A stretch of 12,652 nt of DNA. Origin: Pseudomonadota bacterium. Lineage in GTDB: Bacteria > Pseudomonadota > Gammaproteobacteria > Burkholderiales > Burkholderiaceae_C. This document shows positions 1 through 6,874 of the stretch, one piece after another. A program made the position numbers and the translations under genes. The notes beneath the pieces were generated by a model. It was not told where the DNA came from. It was given only the letters and a program-made list of their open reading frames with translations, and made no database searches. The stretch is taken from contig JAEZZU010000180.1 in NCBI GenBank assembly GCA_023418355.1, positions 1-12,652 on the forward strand, in the 5' to 3' direction. Position 1 is the first letter of the stretch. Each line of letters opens with the position of its first letter.

Positions 1-44
1 TTGCCCAGGGCTTTTACATCAATACTTTTCATATTATTGCTCAT
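1..44 (-). CDS. ddlB: D-alanine--D-alanine ligase, N-terminal fragment (partial, 3' end outside window)
   Basis: Only the first 14 codons and part of the next are present. They read MSNNMKSIDVKALG, and the frame stays open to the window edge. The ATG overlaps the murC stop as ATGA, and a strong AGGGAGG lies 9 nt upstream, which favours this start over the in-frame ATG four codons later (21 nt from the same site). By established knowledge of dcw order, the gene after murC in most proteobacteria is ddlB, which makes the D-Ala-D-Ala dipeptide that MurF adds. The IDVKALG start also fits my memory of beta-proteobacterial Ddl N-termini just before the glycine-rich ATP-grasp start. No catalytic motif is visible, so the name rests on position and a short N-terminus. 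A murB or ftsQ gene is possible but less likely. Confidence 0.72.
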   Translation of the reverse strand, partial: MSNNMKSIDVKALG

Positions 45-1474
45 AACGCAGATCCTCCCTGCGTTATTTGCTCTTTTTTCTCTAGCAAACTAACCAGCTG
101 CGCTGGCACTGCGCCAATCGACCCTGCACCCATGCACAGCACCACATCACCGGGCTGCGCATTGTCTGCAATCATCTGCGGCAAATCTTCAATTTTCTCA
201 ACAAAAATGGGCTCTACACGGCCTGCTACACGCACGGCACGTGCCAGAGCCCGACCGTCAGCCGCGACCACAGGCTCTTCACCGGCGGCATAGACTTCGC
301 CCAGCAGCACGGCATCGGCCTGCCCCAGCACCTTCACAAAGTCTTCAAAGCAGTCACGGGTACGGGTATAGCGGTGGGGCTGGAATGCCAGCACCAGACG
401 GCGACCCGGGAAGGCGCCACGCGCTGCAGCCAGCGTCGCAGCCATCTCCACAGGGTGGTGCCCATAGTCGTCAATGACCGCAAAGCTGCCGCCCTGCTTG
501 CAGGGTAGATCACCGTAGCGCTGGAAACGGCGACCCACACCCTTGAAGCCTTCGAGCGCACGCAGCAAGGCGTCGTCAGGAATCTCCAGCTCCATGGCCA
601 CAGCCACGGCTGCCAGCGCGTTGAGCACGTTGTGCTCACCCGCCAGGCTCAGTGTGACTTCCAGCTCAGGATAGGTGTGGCCGTTCTGGCGCAGCACGGT
701 AAAGCGCATCTGACCATGCTCGGCACGCACGTTGATGGCGCGTACCTGCACGTCTTCCGCAAAGCCGTAGGTGGTCACAGGGCGTGCCAGCTGCGGCAGG
801 ATGTCACGCACCGCTGGGCTTTCCGCGCAGACGATGGCACGGCCATAGAAAGGCATGCGGTGCAGGAAGTCCACAAAGGCCTGCTTGAGCTTGCCAAAGT
901 CATGGCCGTAGGTTTCCATGTGGTCGGCATCGATGTTCGTGACCACCGCCATGATAGGCAGCAGGTTCAGGAAGGATGCATCGGACTCATCGGCCTCAAC
1001 CACGATGTAGTCGCCATGCCCCAGCTTGGCATTGGCACCGGCGCTGTTGAGCTTGCCGCCAATCACAAAGGTGGGGTCCAGACCGCCTTCAGCCAGTACG
1101 CTGGTCACCAAGCTGGTGGTCGTGGTCTTGCCGTGGGCACCAGCAATGGCAATGCCTTGCTTGAAGCGCATCAGCTCGGCCAGCATCAGGGCACGTGGCA
1201 CCACAGGAATCTTGCGCGCGCGCGCTTCGATCACTTCAGGGTTGTCGGCTTTAACGGCGGTGGAAGTCACCACCACATCCGCGCCCTGTACATGGGCTGC
1301 CTCATGGCCCACAAAGGTCTTGATCCCCAGTGATTGCAAACGCTGCAGCGTGGCACTGTGCGCCAGGTCAGAGCCAGAGACGCAATAGCCGAGGTTGTGC
1401 AAAACCTCCGCAATACCACTCATTCCCGAGCCACCGAGCCCCACAAAGTGGATGTTTTGAATGGCGTGTTTCAT
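41..1474 (-). CDS. murC: UDP-N-acetylmuramate--L-alanine ligase MurC
   Basis: MurC is the cytoplasmic ATP-dependent ligase that adds L-Ala to UDP-MurNAc, the first amino acid of the peptidoglycan stem. The 477 residues show the three-domain Mur ligase plan. The N-terminal Rossmann motif GLGGSG is at 12-17, the P-loop GAHGKTTTT at 112-120, EADESD at 160-165 (metal and phosphate region), the GEHNVLNALAA block at 279-289, and the C-terminal DDYGHHP at 335-341 and QPHRYTRT at 365-372, both typical of MurC. Length is normal for the family. The start chosen is the ATG at 1474, which forms an ATGA overlap with the murG stop and has GAGGAG 8 nt upstream. An upstream GTG at 1492 would add six residues but has no matching ribosome-binding site and would contain this one. 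The 3' end carries the site for ddlB. Expression is probably coupled to murG. Confidence 0.97.
   Translation of the reverse strand: MKHAIQNIHFVGLGGSGMSGIAEVLHNLGYCVSGSDLAHSATLQRLQSLGIKTFVGHEAAHVQGADVVVTSTAVKADNPEVIEARARKIPVVPRALMLAELMRFKQGIAIAGAHGKTTTTSLVTSVLAEGGLDPTFVIGGKLNSAGANAKLGHGDYIVVEADESDASFLNLLPIMAVVTNIDADHMETYGHDFGKLKQAFVDFLHRMPFYGRAIVCAESPAVRDILPQLARPVTTYGFAEDVQVRAINVRAEHGQMRFTVLRQNGHTYPELEVTLSLAGEHNVLNALAAVAVAMELEIPDDALLRALEGFKGVGRRFQRYGDLPCKQGGSFAVIDDYGHHPVEMAATLAAARGAFPGRRLVLAFQPHRYTRTRDCFEDFVKVLGQADAVLLGEVYAAGEEPVVAADGRALARAVRVAGRVEPIFVEKIEDLPQMIADNAQPGDVVLCMGAGSIGAVPAQLVSLLEKKEQITQGGSAL
54..60 (-). promoter_or_regulatory. Ribosome-binding site for ddlB
   Basis: AGGGAGG on the minus strand, inside the last codons of murC (Gln-Gly-Gly-Ser). 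It lies 9 nt from the ATG at 44 and 21 nt from the next in-frame ATG at 32, so it decides the start in favour of 44. Confidence 0.7.
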
Positions 1475-2535
1475 GCGGCGATCTCCTCGCACGCAGCAAC
1501 CACTGCATGGGTTGCATCAATCTTCTGCATCGTTTTCGCTTTAAGGGCAGCATTCAAGAGTTCGGAACGCTGCATATTCTGTAGCATTTCAGCCAATTTT
1601 TGTGCATTCAATGCATGTTGTTGTATTAACCACCCACCGCCAGCATCGACCAGGAACCTGGCGTTGTGTGTCTGGTGGTCATCCACGGCGTGAGGGAAAG
1701 GCACGTAGATGGCAGCCGCTCCCACGGCAGCAATTTCCGTGACCGTACTGGCCCCGGCGCGGCAGATCACCAGATCAGCATCCGCAAAGGCCTGGGCCAT
1801 GTTGTCGATAAAGGGCACCAGCTCGGCCTGTACCCCGGCAGCCTCGTAGTTGGCACGCAGCGCATCGATCTGCTTGGCACCGCTCTGGTGCACCACTTCG
1901 GGACGCACTTCGGCTGGAATCAAGGCCAGCGCCTGCGGCACGATGTCGTTGAGCGCCTTGGCACCGAGGCTGCCGCCTACGACCAGCACTTTGAGCGGGC
2001 CGCTGCGCCCGGCAAAACGCTGTGCGGGATCCGGCTGGCGCAGGAAGTCTTCACGCAGCGGATTACCCACCCAGGTGGATTTTTTCAGCGCATGGGGAAA
2101 GGCAGTAAACACGCGGTCCGCGATGCCTGCCAGCACCTTGTTGGCTGCACCAGCCACGGAGTTCTGCTCATGCAGCACCAGCTTCTTGCCAGCCAGCACA
2201 CCCATCATGCCGCCGGGGAAGGTGATGTAACCGCCAAAGCCCACCAGCACATCGGGCTTGACCCGGCGCACCACGACCAGCGACTGCCAGAACGCCTTGA
2301 GCAGGCGCAGTGGCAGCAAGGCCAGCGTCGCCAGGCCTTTGCCACGCACGCCGCCGAAATCAATGGTTTCCAGCGCAAAGCCATAGGTAGGCACCAGACG
2401 TGCCTCCATGCTGCCCGGCGCGCCCAGCCAGTGCACGCGCCAGCCCTGCTCACGCAATGCTTGGGCCACGGCCAGCCCCGGGAAGATATGACCTCCCGTT
2501 CCGCCAGCCATGATCAAAGCGACTTTTTCTTTCAT
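1471..2535 (-). CDS. murG: UDP-N-acetylglucosamine--lipid I N-acetylglucosaminyltransferase MurG
   Basis: MurG transfers GlcNAc from UDP-GlcNAc to lipid I on the inner face of the plasma membrane, making lipid II. The 354-residue protein has the GT-B two-Rossmann plan: GGTGGH at 11-16 (lipid-phosphate binding loop), GFGGY near 99-103, HEQNS at 122-126, the second-domain VVGGSLGA at 185-192, FIDNM at 242-246, GASTVTE at 261-267 and HQTHNA at 287-292 (UDP-GlcNAc binding region). No signal peptide or transmembrane helix is expected or seen. The ATG overlaps the ftsW stop as ATGA. Two weak ribosome-binding candidates lie inside ftsW: GAGG 11 nt upstream and AAGGA 1 nt upstream, so neither is ideally spaced and coupling to ftsW translation is likely. 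The 3' part (residues about 302-338) is encoded by unusually AT-rich codons. Confidence 0.97.
   Translation of the reverse strand: MKEKVALIMAGGTGGHIFPGLAVAQALREQGWRVHWLGAPGSMEARLVPTYGFALETIDFGGVRGKGLATLALLPLRLLKAFWQSLVVVRRVKPDVLVGFGGYITFPGGMMGVLAGKKLVLHEQNSVAGAANKVLAGIADRVFTAFPHALKKSTWVGNPLREDFLRQPDPAQRFAGRSGPLKVLVVGGSLGAKALNDIVPQALALIPAEVRPEVVHQSGAKQIDALRANYEAAGVQAELVPFIDNMAQAFADADLVICRAGASTVTEIAAVGAAAIYVPFPHAVDDHQTHNARFLVDAGGGWLIQQHALNAQKLAEMLQNMQRSELLNAALKAKTMQKIDATHAVVAACEEIAA
1483..1488 (-). promoter_or_regulatory. Ribosome-binding site for murC
   Basis: GAGGAG on the minus strand, 8 nt before the ATG at 1474 and formed by the Glu-Glu codons near the end of murG. It supports the start at 1474 and argues against the GTG at 1492, which lies upstream of this site. 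Confidence 0.7.
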
Positions 2536-3800
2536 ATCCTTCTCATCCTCGGGCTGAGGAGCTTGTTTTCGTAGTCAATCCGCAGCACCACGGCTACGGC
2601 GACCAAATTCAGCAAAATGGCCGAGCCGCCGAAACTCATCAGTGGCAGCGTCAGGCCCTTGGTAGGCAAGGCGCCCAGGTTCACACCCATGTTGATAAAG
2701 GCCTGAAAGCCGAACCACAGCGCCACACCCTGCGCAACCAGACCAGAGAACACGCGGTCCAGCGCAATGGCTTCACGGCCAATTTCGGTAATGCGGCGTG
2801 TCAGCCACACAAAGGCAATGATCAGCGTGAGAATGCCGACAAAGCCAAACTCTTCACCGATCACGGACAGCAAAAAGTCCGTGTGTGCCTCAGGCAGCCA
2901 GTGCAGCTTTTCCACACTGCGACCCAGCCCCACGCCAAACATCTCGCCACGGCCAATCGCAATCAGCGCATGTGAGAGCTGGTAGCCCTTGCCCAGTGCA
3001 TGGTCCGCAGCAAAGGGGTCGAGGTAGGCAAAAATGCGCTCTCGCCGCCAGGGCGAGAAGGCAATCATGGTGACGAAAGCCGCCACCACCAGTGCCGCCA
3101 TCAGGAAGAACATGCGTGCGTTCACGCCGCCGAGGAACAGAATGCCCATGGAGATCACCACGATCACGATGAAGGCACCCATGTCAGGCTCCGCCAGCAG
3201 CAGCACGCCAACCATCACCACGGCCACCGCCATGGGCCACACGGCGCGGAAGAACCGCTCCTTCACATCCATGCGGCGCACCATGTAGTTGGCGGCATAG
3301 ATGAGCACGGCAAACTTGGCCAGCTCTGACGGCTGAAAGTTCATCACCCCCAGCGGCAGCCAGCGACGCGCACCGTTGACGACCAGACCAATGCCCGGCA
3401 CCAGCACCATGACCAGCAGGCACAGGGCCGCCAGAAACATGGGCACCGCCAGCCGCTCCCAGGTTTTCATGGACACCTGAAACGCCAGCAGTGCGCCCAC
3501 AAAGCCCACGCCGAGCGCCATCGCATGGCGCAGCAGGAAGTGGTACTGCTCGATCTTGCCGAAGCGCGGGTTGTCGGGCATGGCAATCGAGGCCGAGTAC
3601 ACCATGACCAGCCCCCAGGACAGCAGGGCGATGACCACCCAGATCAGCGCCTGATCGAGCCCCAGCGCCGCGGGCGGCAAGGCGCGCGTCTGGCGATACT
3701 CGGTTCCGCTCACGCGCACAGGCAGTACGTCCACGGGCTTGTCCTCAGCCCCTTTCAGCCAGTGCGAAAAACGTGCGCGCAGGGCGGACCAGTCCTTCAT
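2532..3800 (-). CDS. ftsW: Septal peptidoglycan glycosyltransferase FtsW (SEDS family)
   Basis: FtsW is the SEDS-family polymerase that builds glycan strands from lipid II at the septum, together with its transpeptidase partner FtsI. The 422 residues begin with a cytoplasmic tail of about 47 residues followed by many hydrophobic segments (about ten expected). SEDS signatures are clear: VNGARRWLPL at 141-150, FQPSELAKFA at 155-164, EPDMG at 204-208, and LPEAHTDFLLSVIGEEFG at 302-319. Asp308 in that last motif aligns by family knowledge with the essential Asp of E. coli FtsW. LPTKGLTLPLMSFGGSA at 378-394 closes the set. RodA is a paralogue, but the dcw position and the N-terminal tail point to FtsW. 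The start overlaps the murD stop (ATGA), with GGAGG 10 nt upstream. The last codons include AGG, AGA, AGG and ATA, rare in GC-rich genomes, where the murG ribosome-binding site must fit. Confidence 0.96.
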   Translation of the reverse strand: MKDWSALRARFSHWLKGAEDKPVDVLPVRVSGTEYRQTRALPPAALGLDQALIWVVIALLSWGLVMVYSASIAMPDNPRFGKIEQYHFLLRHAMALGVGFVGALLAFQVSMKTWERLAVPMFLAALCLLVMVLVPGIGLVVNGARRWLPLGVMNFQPSELAKFAVLIYAANYMVRRMDVKERFFRAVWPMAVAVVMVGVLLLAEPDMGAFIVIVVISMGILFLGGVNARMFFLMAALVVAAFVTMIAFSPWRRERIFAYLDPFAADHALGKGYQLSHALIAIGRGEMFGVGLGRSVEKLHWLPEAHTDFLLSVIGEEFGFVGILTLIIAFVWLTRRITEIGREAIALDRVFSGLVAQGVALWFGFQAFINMGVNLGALPTKGLTLPLMSFGGSAILLNLVAVAVVLRIDYENKLLSPRMRRI

Positions 3801-5692
3801 AGGGGATAGCCCTCCAGCATCTGACCGGCCTCATCCGCCAGATCTCTGACCGCGTCAATGAATGCCTGTGCACGGTGCGCATAGTCACGGTACATGTCCA
3901 TGCTGGCGCAGGCGGGGCTCATCAGCACAGCGTCTCCGGCCTTGGCATGCTGGCTGGCCAGCTGCACGGCTTCGGCCATGTCCTGCGCATCCTGCAGTGG
4001 CACGCCTGTGCCCTGCAGCGCCTGGCGAATCAGAGGCGCATCGCGGCCAATCAGCGCCACGGCGCGCACATAGCGCTCCACAGGTGCGGCCAGCGGAGCA
4101 AAGTCCTGGCCCTTGCCGAGGCCGCCAAGGATCAGCACCATGCGGCGATCAGCGCCCAGACCTGTGAGCGCCGCCACTGTCGCACCGACGTTCGTGCCCT
4201 TGCTGTCGTCGAAATATTCCACGCCATTGACCATGCCGATGGGCTCGACACGGTGCGGCTCACCACGGTATTCACGCAGACCGTAGAGCATGGGGGCCAG
4301 TGCCGCACCGGCTGCCTGCGCCAGGGCCAGTGCAGCCATGGCGTTGGTGGCGTTGTGGCGACCGCGAATGCGCAGGGCATCCGCAGGCAGCAGACGCTGG
4401 ATGTGCAGCTCGTCCTCGGGGTCGCGTGCACGGCGGCCCGCGTTGTCCGCATCCATGGCACGCACCAGCCAGGGCATGCCAGCGACCATTTCAATGCCAA
4501 AGTCGCCGGGGCGGCGTGGCATGTCATAGCCAAAGGTGACGTGGGCGCGCAGCTGCGGTTTTTGCAGCTTGACCTTGACAGGTGCAGGCAGCATGTCCAT
4601 GACGATGCTGTCCTCACGGTTGAGCACCATCAGCGCCGTTTCCCCGAAGATGCGCGCCTTAGCTGCCGCATACGCCTGCATGCTGCCATGCCAGTCCAGG
4701 TGGTCCTGCGTGACGTTGAGCACCACGGCGGCCGTGGGCTCAAAGCCCTGCACCCCATCGAGCTGAAAGCTCGACAGCTCCAGCACCCAGGCCTGAGGCA
4801 GATCTTGGGCATCAATGCGTGCGCTCAGGGTATCGAGCAGCGTGGGGCCGATATTGCCTGCCACGCCCACGCTGATGCCGGCATGCTCGAGCAGCTTGCC
4901 GGTCAGCGAAGTGACTGTGGTCTTGCCGTTCGTACCTGTCACCGCCAGCACCTTGGGCGCATAGCCATGGGCCTGCTGCAAACCTTGCAGTGCAGCGGCA
5001 AACAGGTCCAGCTCACCGCCTACGGGCAGACCGATGGCGCGTGCCGCGTTCACCACCGGAGCGATGGACTCAGGCGTGAGACCGGGCGAGCGGTAGACCC
5101 CTGTCAGGTTCTGGCCATCAACCAGCGCAGCCGTCAGTGCACCGCCCACAAAACGCACGCTGGGCAGCTCTTGCTGCAGCTGGGGCAGTTGCGGTGGCGC
5201 TTCGCGCGTATCGGCCACGGTCACCTGTGCACCGGCACGCACGCACCAGCGGGCCATGGCCATGCCGGAAGCGCCCAGCCCCAGAATCAGCACACGCTGT
5301 CCCTGCAGATGCTGGGCCTGGCCCTGTGGCCATTGCGCAGGCACGGGAGGCAGTTCAACCACCTCGACAGACGCCTGCTGTTCAGGCTGCGTGACTTCGT
5401 TGTCCGCAGCGTCCGACACCCCGGGGTCCGCGAAAATCTGGGCCACAAAGGCAGCGGCGTCTTTGGCCGCCGTCAGCGTATCCAGCGATGGGATGACCTG
5501 CTCGCCGGCCCATGCTGCTTTTGTTTCTGTAGCTTCTTGCGCTTGATCTTCAATGCTTTCAGATACTTTTTCATCTGAAACATTGATATTTTCAGCGCTA
5601 ACAGCTATCACTTCTGTAGTGTCTGCCACAGGCGCCACTTCAGGCTCGGTGCCAGAAGGCTGCTGTTGATGGATGAAGTCTGGGTCGTGCAT
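3797..5692 (-). CDS. murD: UDP-N-acetylmuramoyl-L-alanine--D-glutamate ligase MurD, with long acidic N-terminal extension
   Basis: MurD is the cytoplasmic ATP-dependent ligase that adds D-Glu to UDP-MurNAc-L-Ala. The catalytic core starts near residue 129: GLGASG at 138-143, RSPGL at 201-205, P-loop GTNGKTT at 253-259, ELSSFQL at 305-311, NVTQDHLDWHGSM at 326-338, GRHNATNAMAA at 444-454, PHRVE at 479-483, DDSKGTN at 495-501, GGLGKGQDF at 523-531 and SPACASMDMYRDY at 592-604. At 631 residues it is far longer than E. coli MurD (about 438). The excess is a 128-residue acidic, probably disordered N-terminus (24 D/E, 3 K, no R) plus a longer central loop. The ATG at 5692 is 3 nt after the mraY TAA and has GAGG 6 nt upstream, and no ATG occurs between the extension and the first catalytic motif, so the extension is very probably translated. 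Residues 29-55 are encoded by an AT-rich palindrome. Function is secure; the role of the extension is unknown. Confidence 0.95.
   Translation of the reverse strand: MHDPDFIHQQQPSGTEPEVAPVADTTEVIAVSAENINVSDEKVSESIEDQAQEATETKAAWAGEQVIPSLDTLTAAKDAAAFVAQIFADPGVSDAADNEVTQPEQQASVEVVELPPVPAQWPQGQAQHLQGQRVLILGLGASGMAMARWCVRAGAQVTVADTREAPPQLPQLQQELPSVRFVGGALTAALVDGQNLTGVYRSPGLTPESIAPVVNAARAIGLPVGGELDLFAAALQGLQQAHGYAPKVLAVTGTNGKTTVTSLTGKLLEHAGISVGVAGNIGPTLLDTLSARIDAQDLPQAWVLELSSFQLDGVQGFEPTAAVVLNVTQDHLDWHGSMQAYAAAKARIFGETALMVLNREDSIVMDMLPAPVKVKLQKPQLRAHVTFGYDMPRRPGDFGIEMVAGMPWLVRAMDADNAGRRARDPEDELHIQRLLPADALRIRGRHNATNAMAALALAQAAGAALAPMLYGLREYRGEPHRVEPIGMVNGVEYFDDSKGTNVGATVAALTGLGADRRMVLILGGLGKGQDFAPLAAPVERYVRAVALIGRDAPLIRQALQGTGVPLQDAQDMAEAVQLASQHAKAGDAVLMSPACASMDMYRDYAHRAQAFIDAVRDLADEAGQMLEGYPL
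5530..5607. repeat. Imperfect palindromic element inside the murD coding sequence
   Basis: Paired arms seen in the sequence, from outside in: TAGCT (5530-5534) with AGCTA (5603-5607), GCGCT (5539-5543) with AGCGC (5594-5598), TCAATG (5550-5555) with CATTGA (5581-5586), and TTTCAGAT (5557-5564) with ATCTGAAA (5573-5580) around an 8-nt loop. This makes 24 base pairs with small internal loops and one bulged base. In 5521-5620 only 36 of 100 bases are G or C, against 39 of 60 in 5461-5520. The arms, with GCGCTTGA-like and AGCGCTAACAGCTATCA-like ends, resemble from memory dispersed intergenic palindromes of Comamonadaceae. The element is read in frame as MurD residues 29-55. Origin as an inserted repeat is an inference. 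Confidence 0.68.
5557..5580 (-). other. Perfect hairpin core within the murD palindrome
   Basis: An exact 8-bp inverted repeat (TTTCAGAT / ATCTGAAA) around an 8-nt loop. In the transcript it would form the tip of a longer stem, about 110-135 nt into the murD reading frame. It has no following U-tract, so it does not look like an intrinsic terminator. Confidence 0.6.
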
Positions 5693-5695
5693 GGC

Positions 5696-6874
5696 TTACC
5701 TCAGCTTCAGGGTAGACAGACCAATCAGGCACAGCAACATGGTGATGATCCAGAAGCGGATCACGACCTGCGTTTCCTTCCAGCCACTCTTTTCAAAATG
5801 GTGGTGCAGCGGCGCCATCTTCAGCAGGCGCCGGCCTTCGCCATAGCGCTTCTTGGTGTACTTGAACCACACCACCTGCAGCATCACGGACACGGCTTCG
5901 GCCACGAAGATGCCGCCCATGATGGCCAGCACAATTTCCTGGCGCACGATCACGGCAATCGTGCCCAGCGCGCCGCCCAAGGCCAGCGCGCCCACGTCGC
6001 CCATGAAGATCTGCGCGGGGTGGGCGTTGAACCACAGGAAGGCCAGACCGGCTCCGGCCATGGCACCGCAGAAGATCATCAGCTCGCCCGTACCGGGAAT
6101 GCTGGGGAAGTGCAGGTACTTGGCGTACTGCGCGTTGCCCGTCACATAGGCAAAAATGCCCAGGGCCGTGCCGACCATGATCACAGGCATGATGGCCAGA
6201 CCATCAAGACCGTCCGTGAGGTTCACCGCATTGCTGGCCCCCACAATGACCAGATAGGTCAGGATCACAAAGCCCAGCACACCCAGCGGATAGCTGATTT
6301 CCTTGAAGAAAGGCACCATCAGACCCGCCTGAGGGGGCAGATCCATGGAAAAGCCCGACTGCACCCAGGTCACGAACAGCTCAAAGGCTCGGGCATTGGA
6401 GTTTTCGGAAATGCTGAACACCAGCGCCACCGAAGCGATCAAGCCAATCACCGACTGCCAGAAATACTTCTCGCGCGAACGCATGCCTTCGGGGTCTTTG
6501 TTGACAACCTTGCGCCAGTCATCGACCCAGCCGATGGCACCAAAGCCCAGCGTCACCAGCAGCACAATCCAGACAAAGCGGTTGCTCAGGTCAAACCACA
6601 GCAGCGTGGACACCGCAATCGCAAACAGAATCAGCACGCCGCCCATGGTGGGGGTGCCGTTCTTGACCAGGTGCGTCTGCATGGCATAGCCACGCACGGG
6701 CTGGCCCATCTTCAAGGCGGTCAGCATGCGAATGGCCTTGGGGCCAACCCACAGACCAATGGTCAGCGCGGTCAAAGCCGCAGCCACGGCACGGAACGTG
6801 ATGTACTGCACCACGCGCAAAAAACTAAAGTCTGGCGACAGGGACTGCAACCATTCAGCCAAAATCAGCAGCAT
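5696..6874 (-). CDS. mraY: Phospho-N-acetylmuramoyl-pentapeptide-transferase MraY (lipid I synthase)
   Basis: MraY is a polytopic inner-membrane enzyme that transfers phospho-MurNAc-pentapeptide from UDP to undecaprenyl phosphate, giving lipid I. The 392 residues contain about ten hydrophobic segments and the family motifs: TPTMGG at 74-79, the aspartate pair in DDWRK at 118-122, NLTDGLDGLA at 218-227, NAHPAQIFMGDVGAL at 283-297 and PLHHHFE at 355-361. All acidic and histidine residues known to matter in the family appear intact. E. coli MraY has 360 residues; the extra length, mainly in the loop around 155-190, is as expected for beta-proteobacteria. The ATG overlaps the murF end by 10 nt, with AGGAGG only 4 nt upstream. 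It ends in TAA, whereas the other visible genes end in TGA, and is followed 3 nt later by murD. Confidence 0.97.
   Translation of the reverse strand: MLLILAEWLQSLSPDFSFLRVVQYITFRAVAAALTALTIGLWVGPKAIRMLTALKMGQPVRGYAMQTHLVKNGTPTMGGVLILFAIAVSTLLWFDLSNRFVWIVLLVTLGFGAIGWVDDWRKVVNKDPEGMRSREKYFWQSVIGLIASVALVFSISENSNARAFELFVTWVQSGFSMDLPPQAGLMVPFFKEISYPLGVLGFVILTYLVIVGASNAVNLTDGLDGLAIMPVIMVGTALGIFAYVTGNAQYAKYLHFPSIPGTGELMIFCGAMAGAGLAFLWFNAHPAQIFMGDVGALALGGALGTIAVIVRQEIVLAIMGGIFVAEAVSVMLQVVWFKYTKKRYGEGRRLLKMAPLHHHFEKSGWKETQVVIRFWIITMLLCLIGLSTLKLR
5699..5702 (-). promoter_or_regulatory. Ribosome-binding site for murD
   Basis: GAGG on the minus strand, 6 nt before the ATG at 5692 and formed partly by the last Arg codon (AGG) of mraY. 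It matters because it supports translation of the long N-terminal extension rather than a start closer to the catalytic domain. Confidence 0.65.

Noticed and set aside
1112..1119. GCTGGTGG, identical to the E. coli Chi site
   Set aside because: An 8-mer common by chance in GC-rich coding DNA, and Chi sequence is not conserved outside enterics.
1475..1492. Upstream GTG start for murC adding six residues
   Set aside because: It would place the GAGGAG ribosome-binding site inside the coding sequence and lacks its own; the ATGA overlap start at 1474 is better.
1603..1615. Small inverted repeat TGCATT/AATGCA within murG
   Set aside because: Only 6 bp with a 1-nt loop, too short to support a structure or a site.
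5360..5362. GTG at MurD codon 111 as an alternative start that removes most of the extension
   Set aside because: No Shine-Dalgarno sequence at a useful distance, whereas the ATG at 5692 has one and sits 3 nt after the mraY stop.
3875..5578. Open frame of 567 codons on the plus strand opposite murD
   Set aside because: An antisense shadow of murD with no domain pattern, membrane segment or ribosome-binding context. The murD motifs account for the region.
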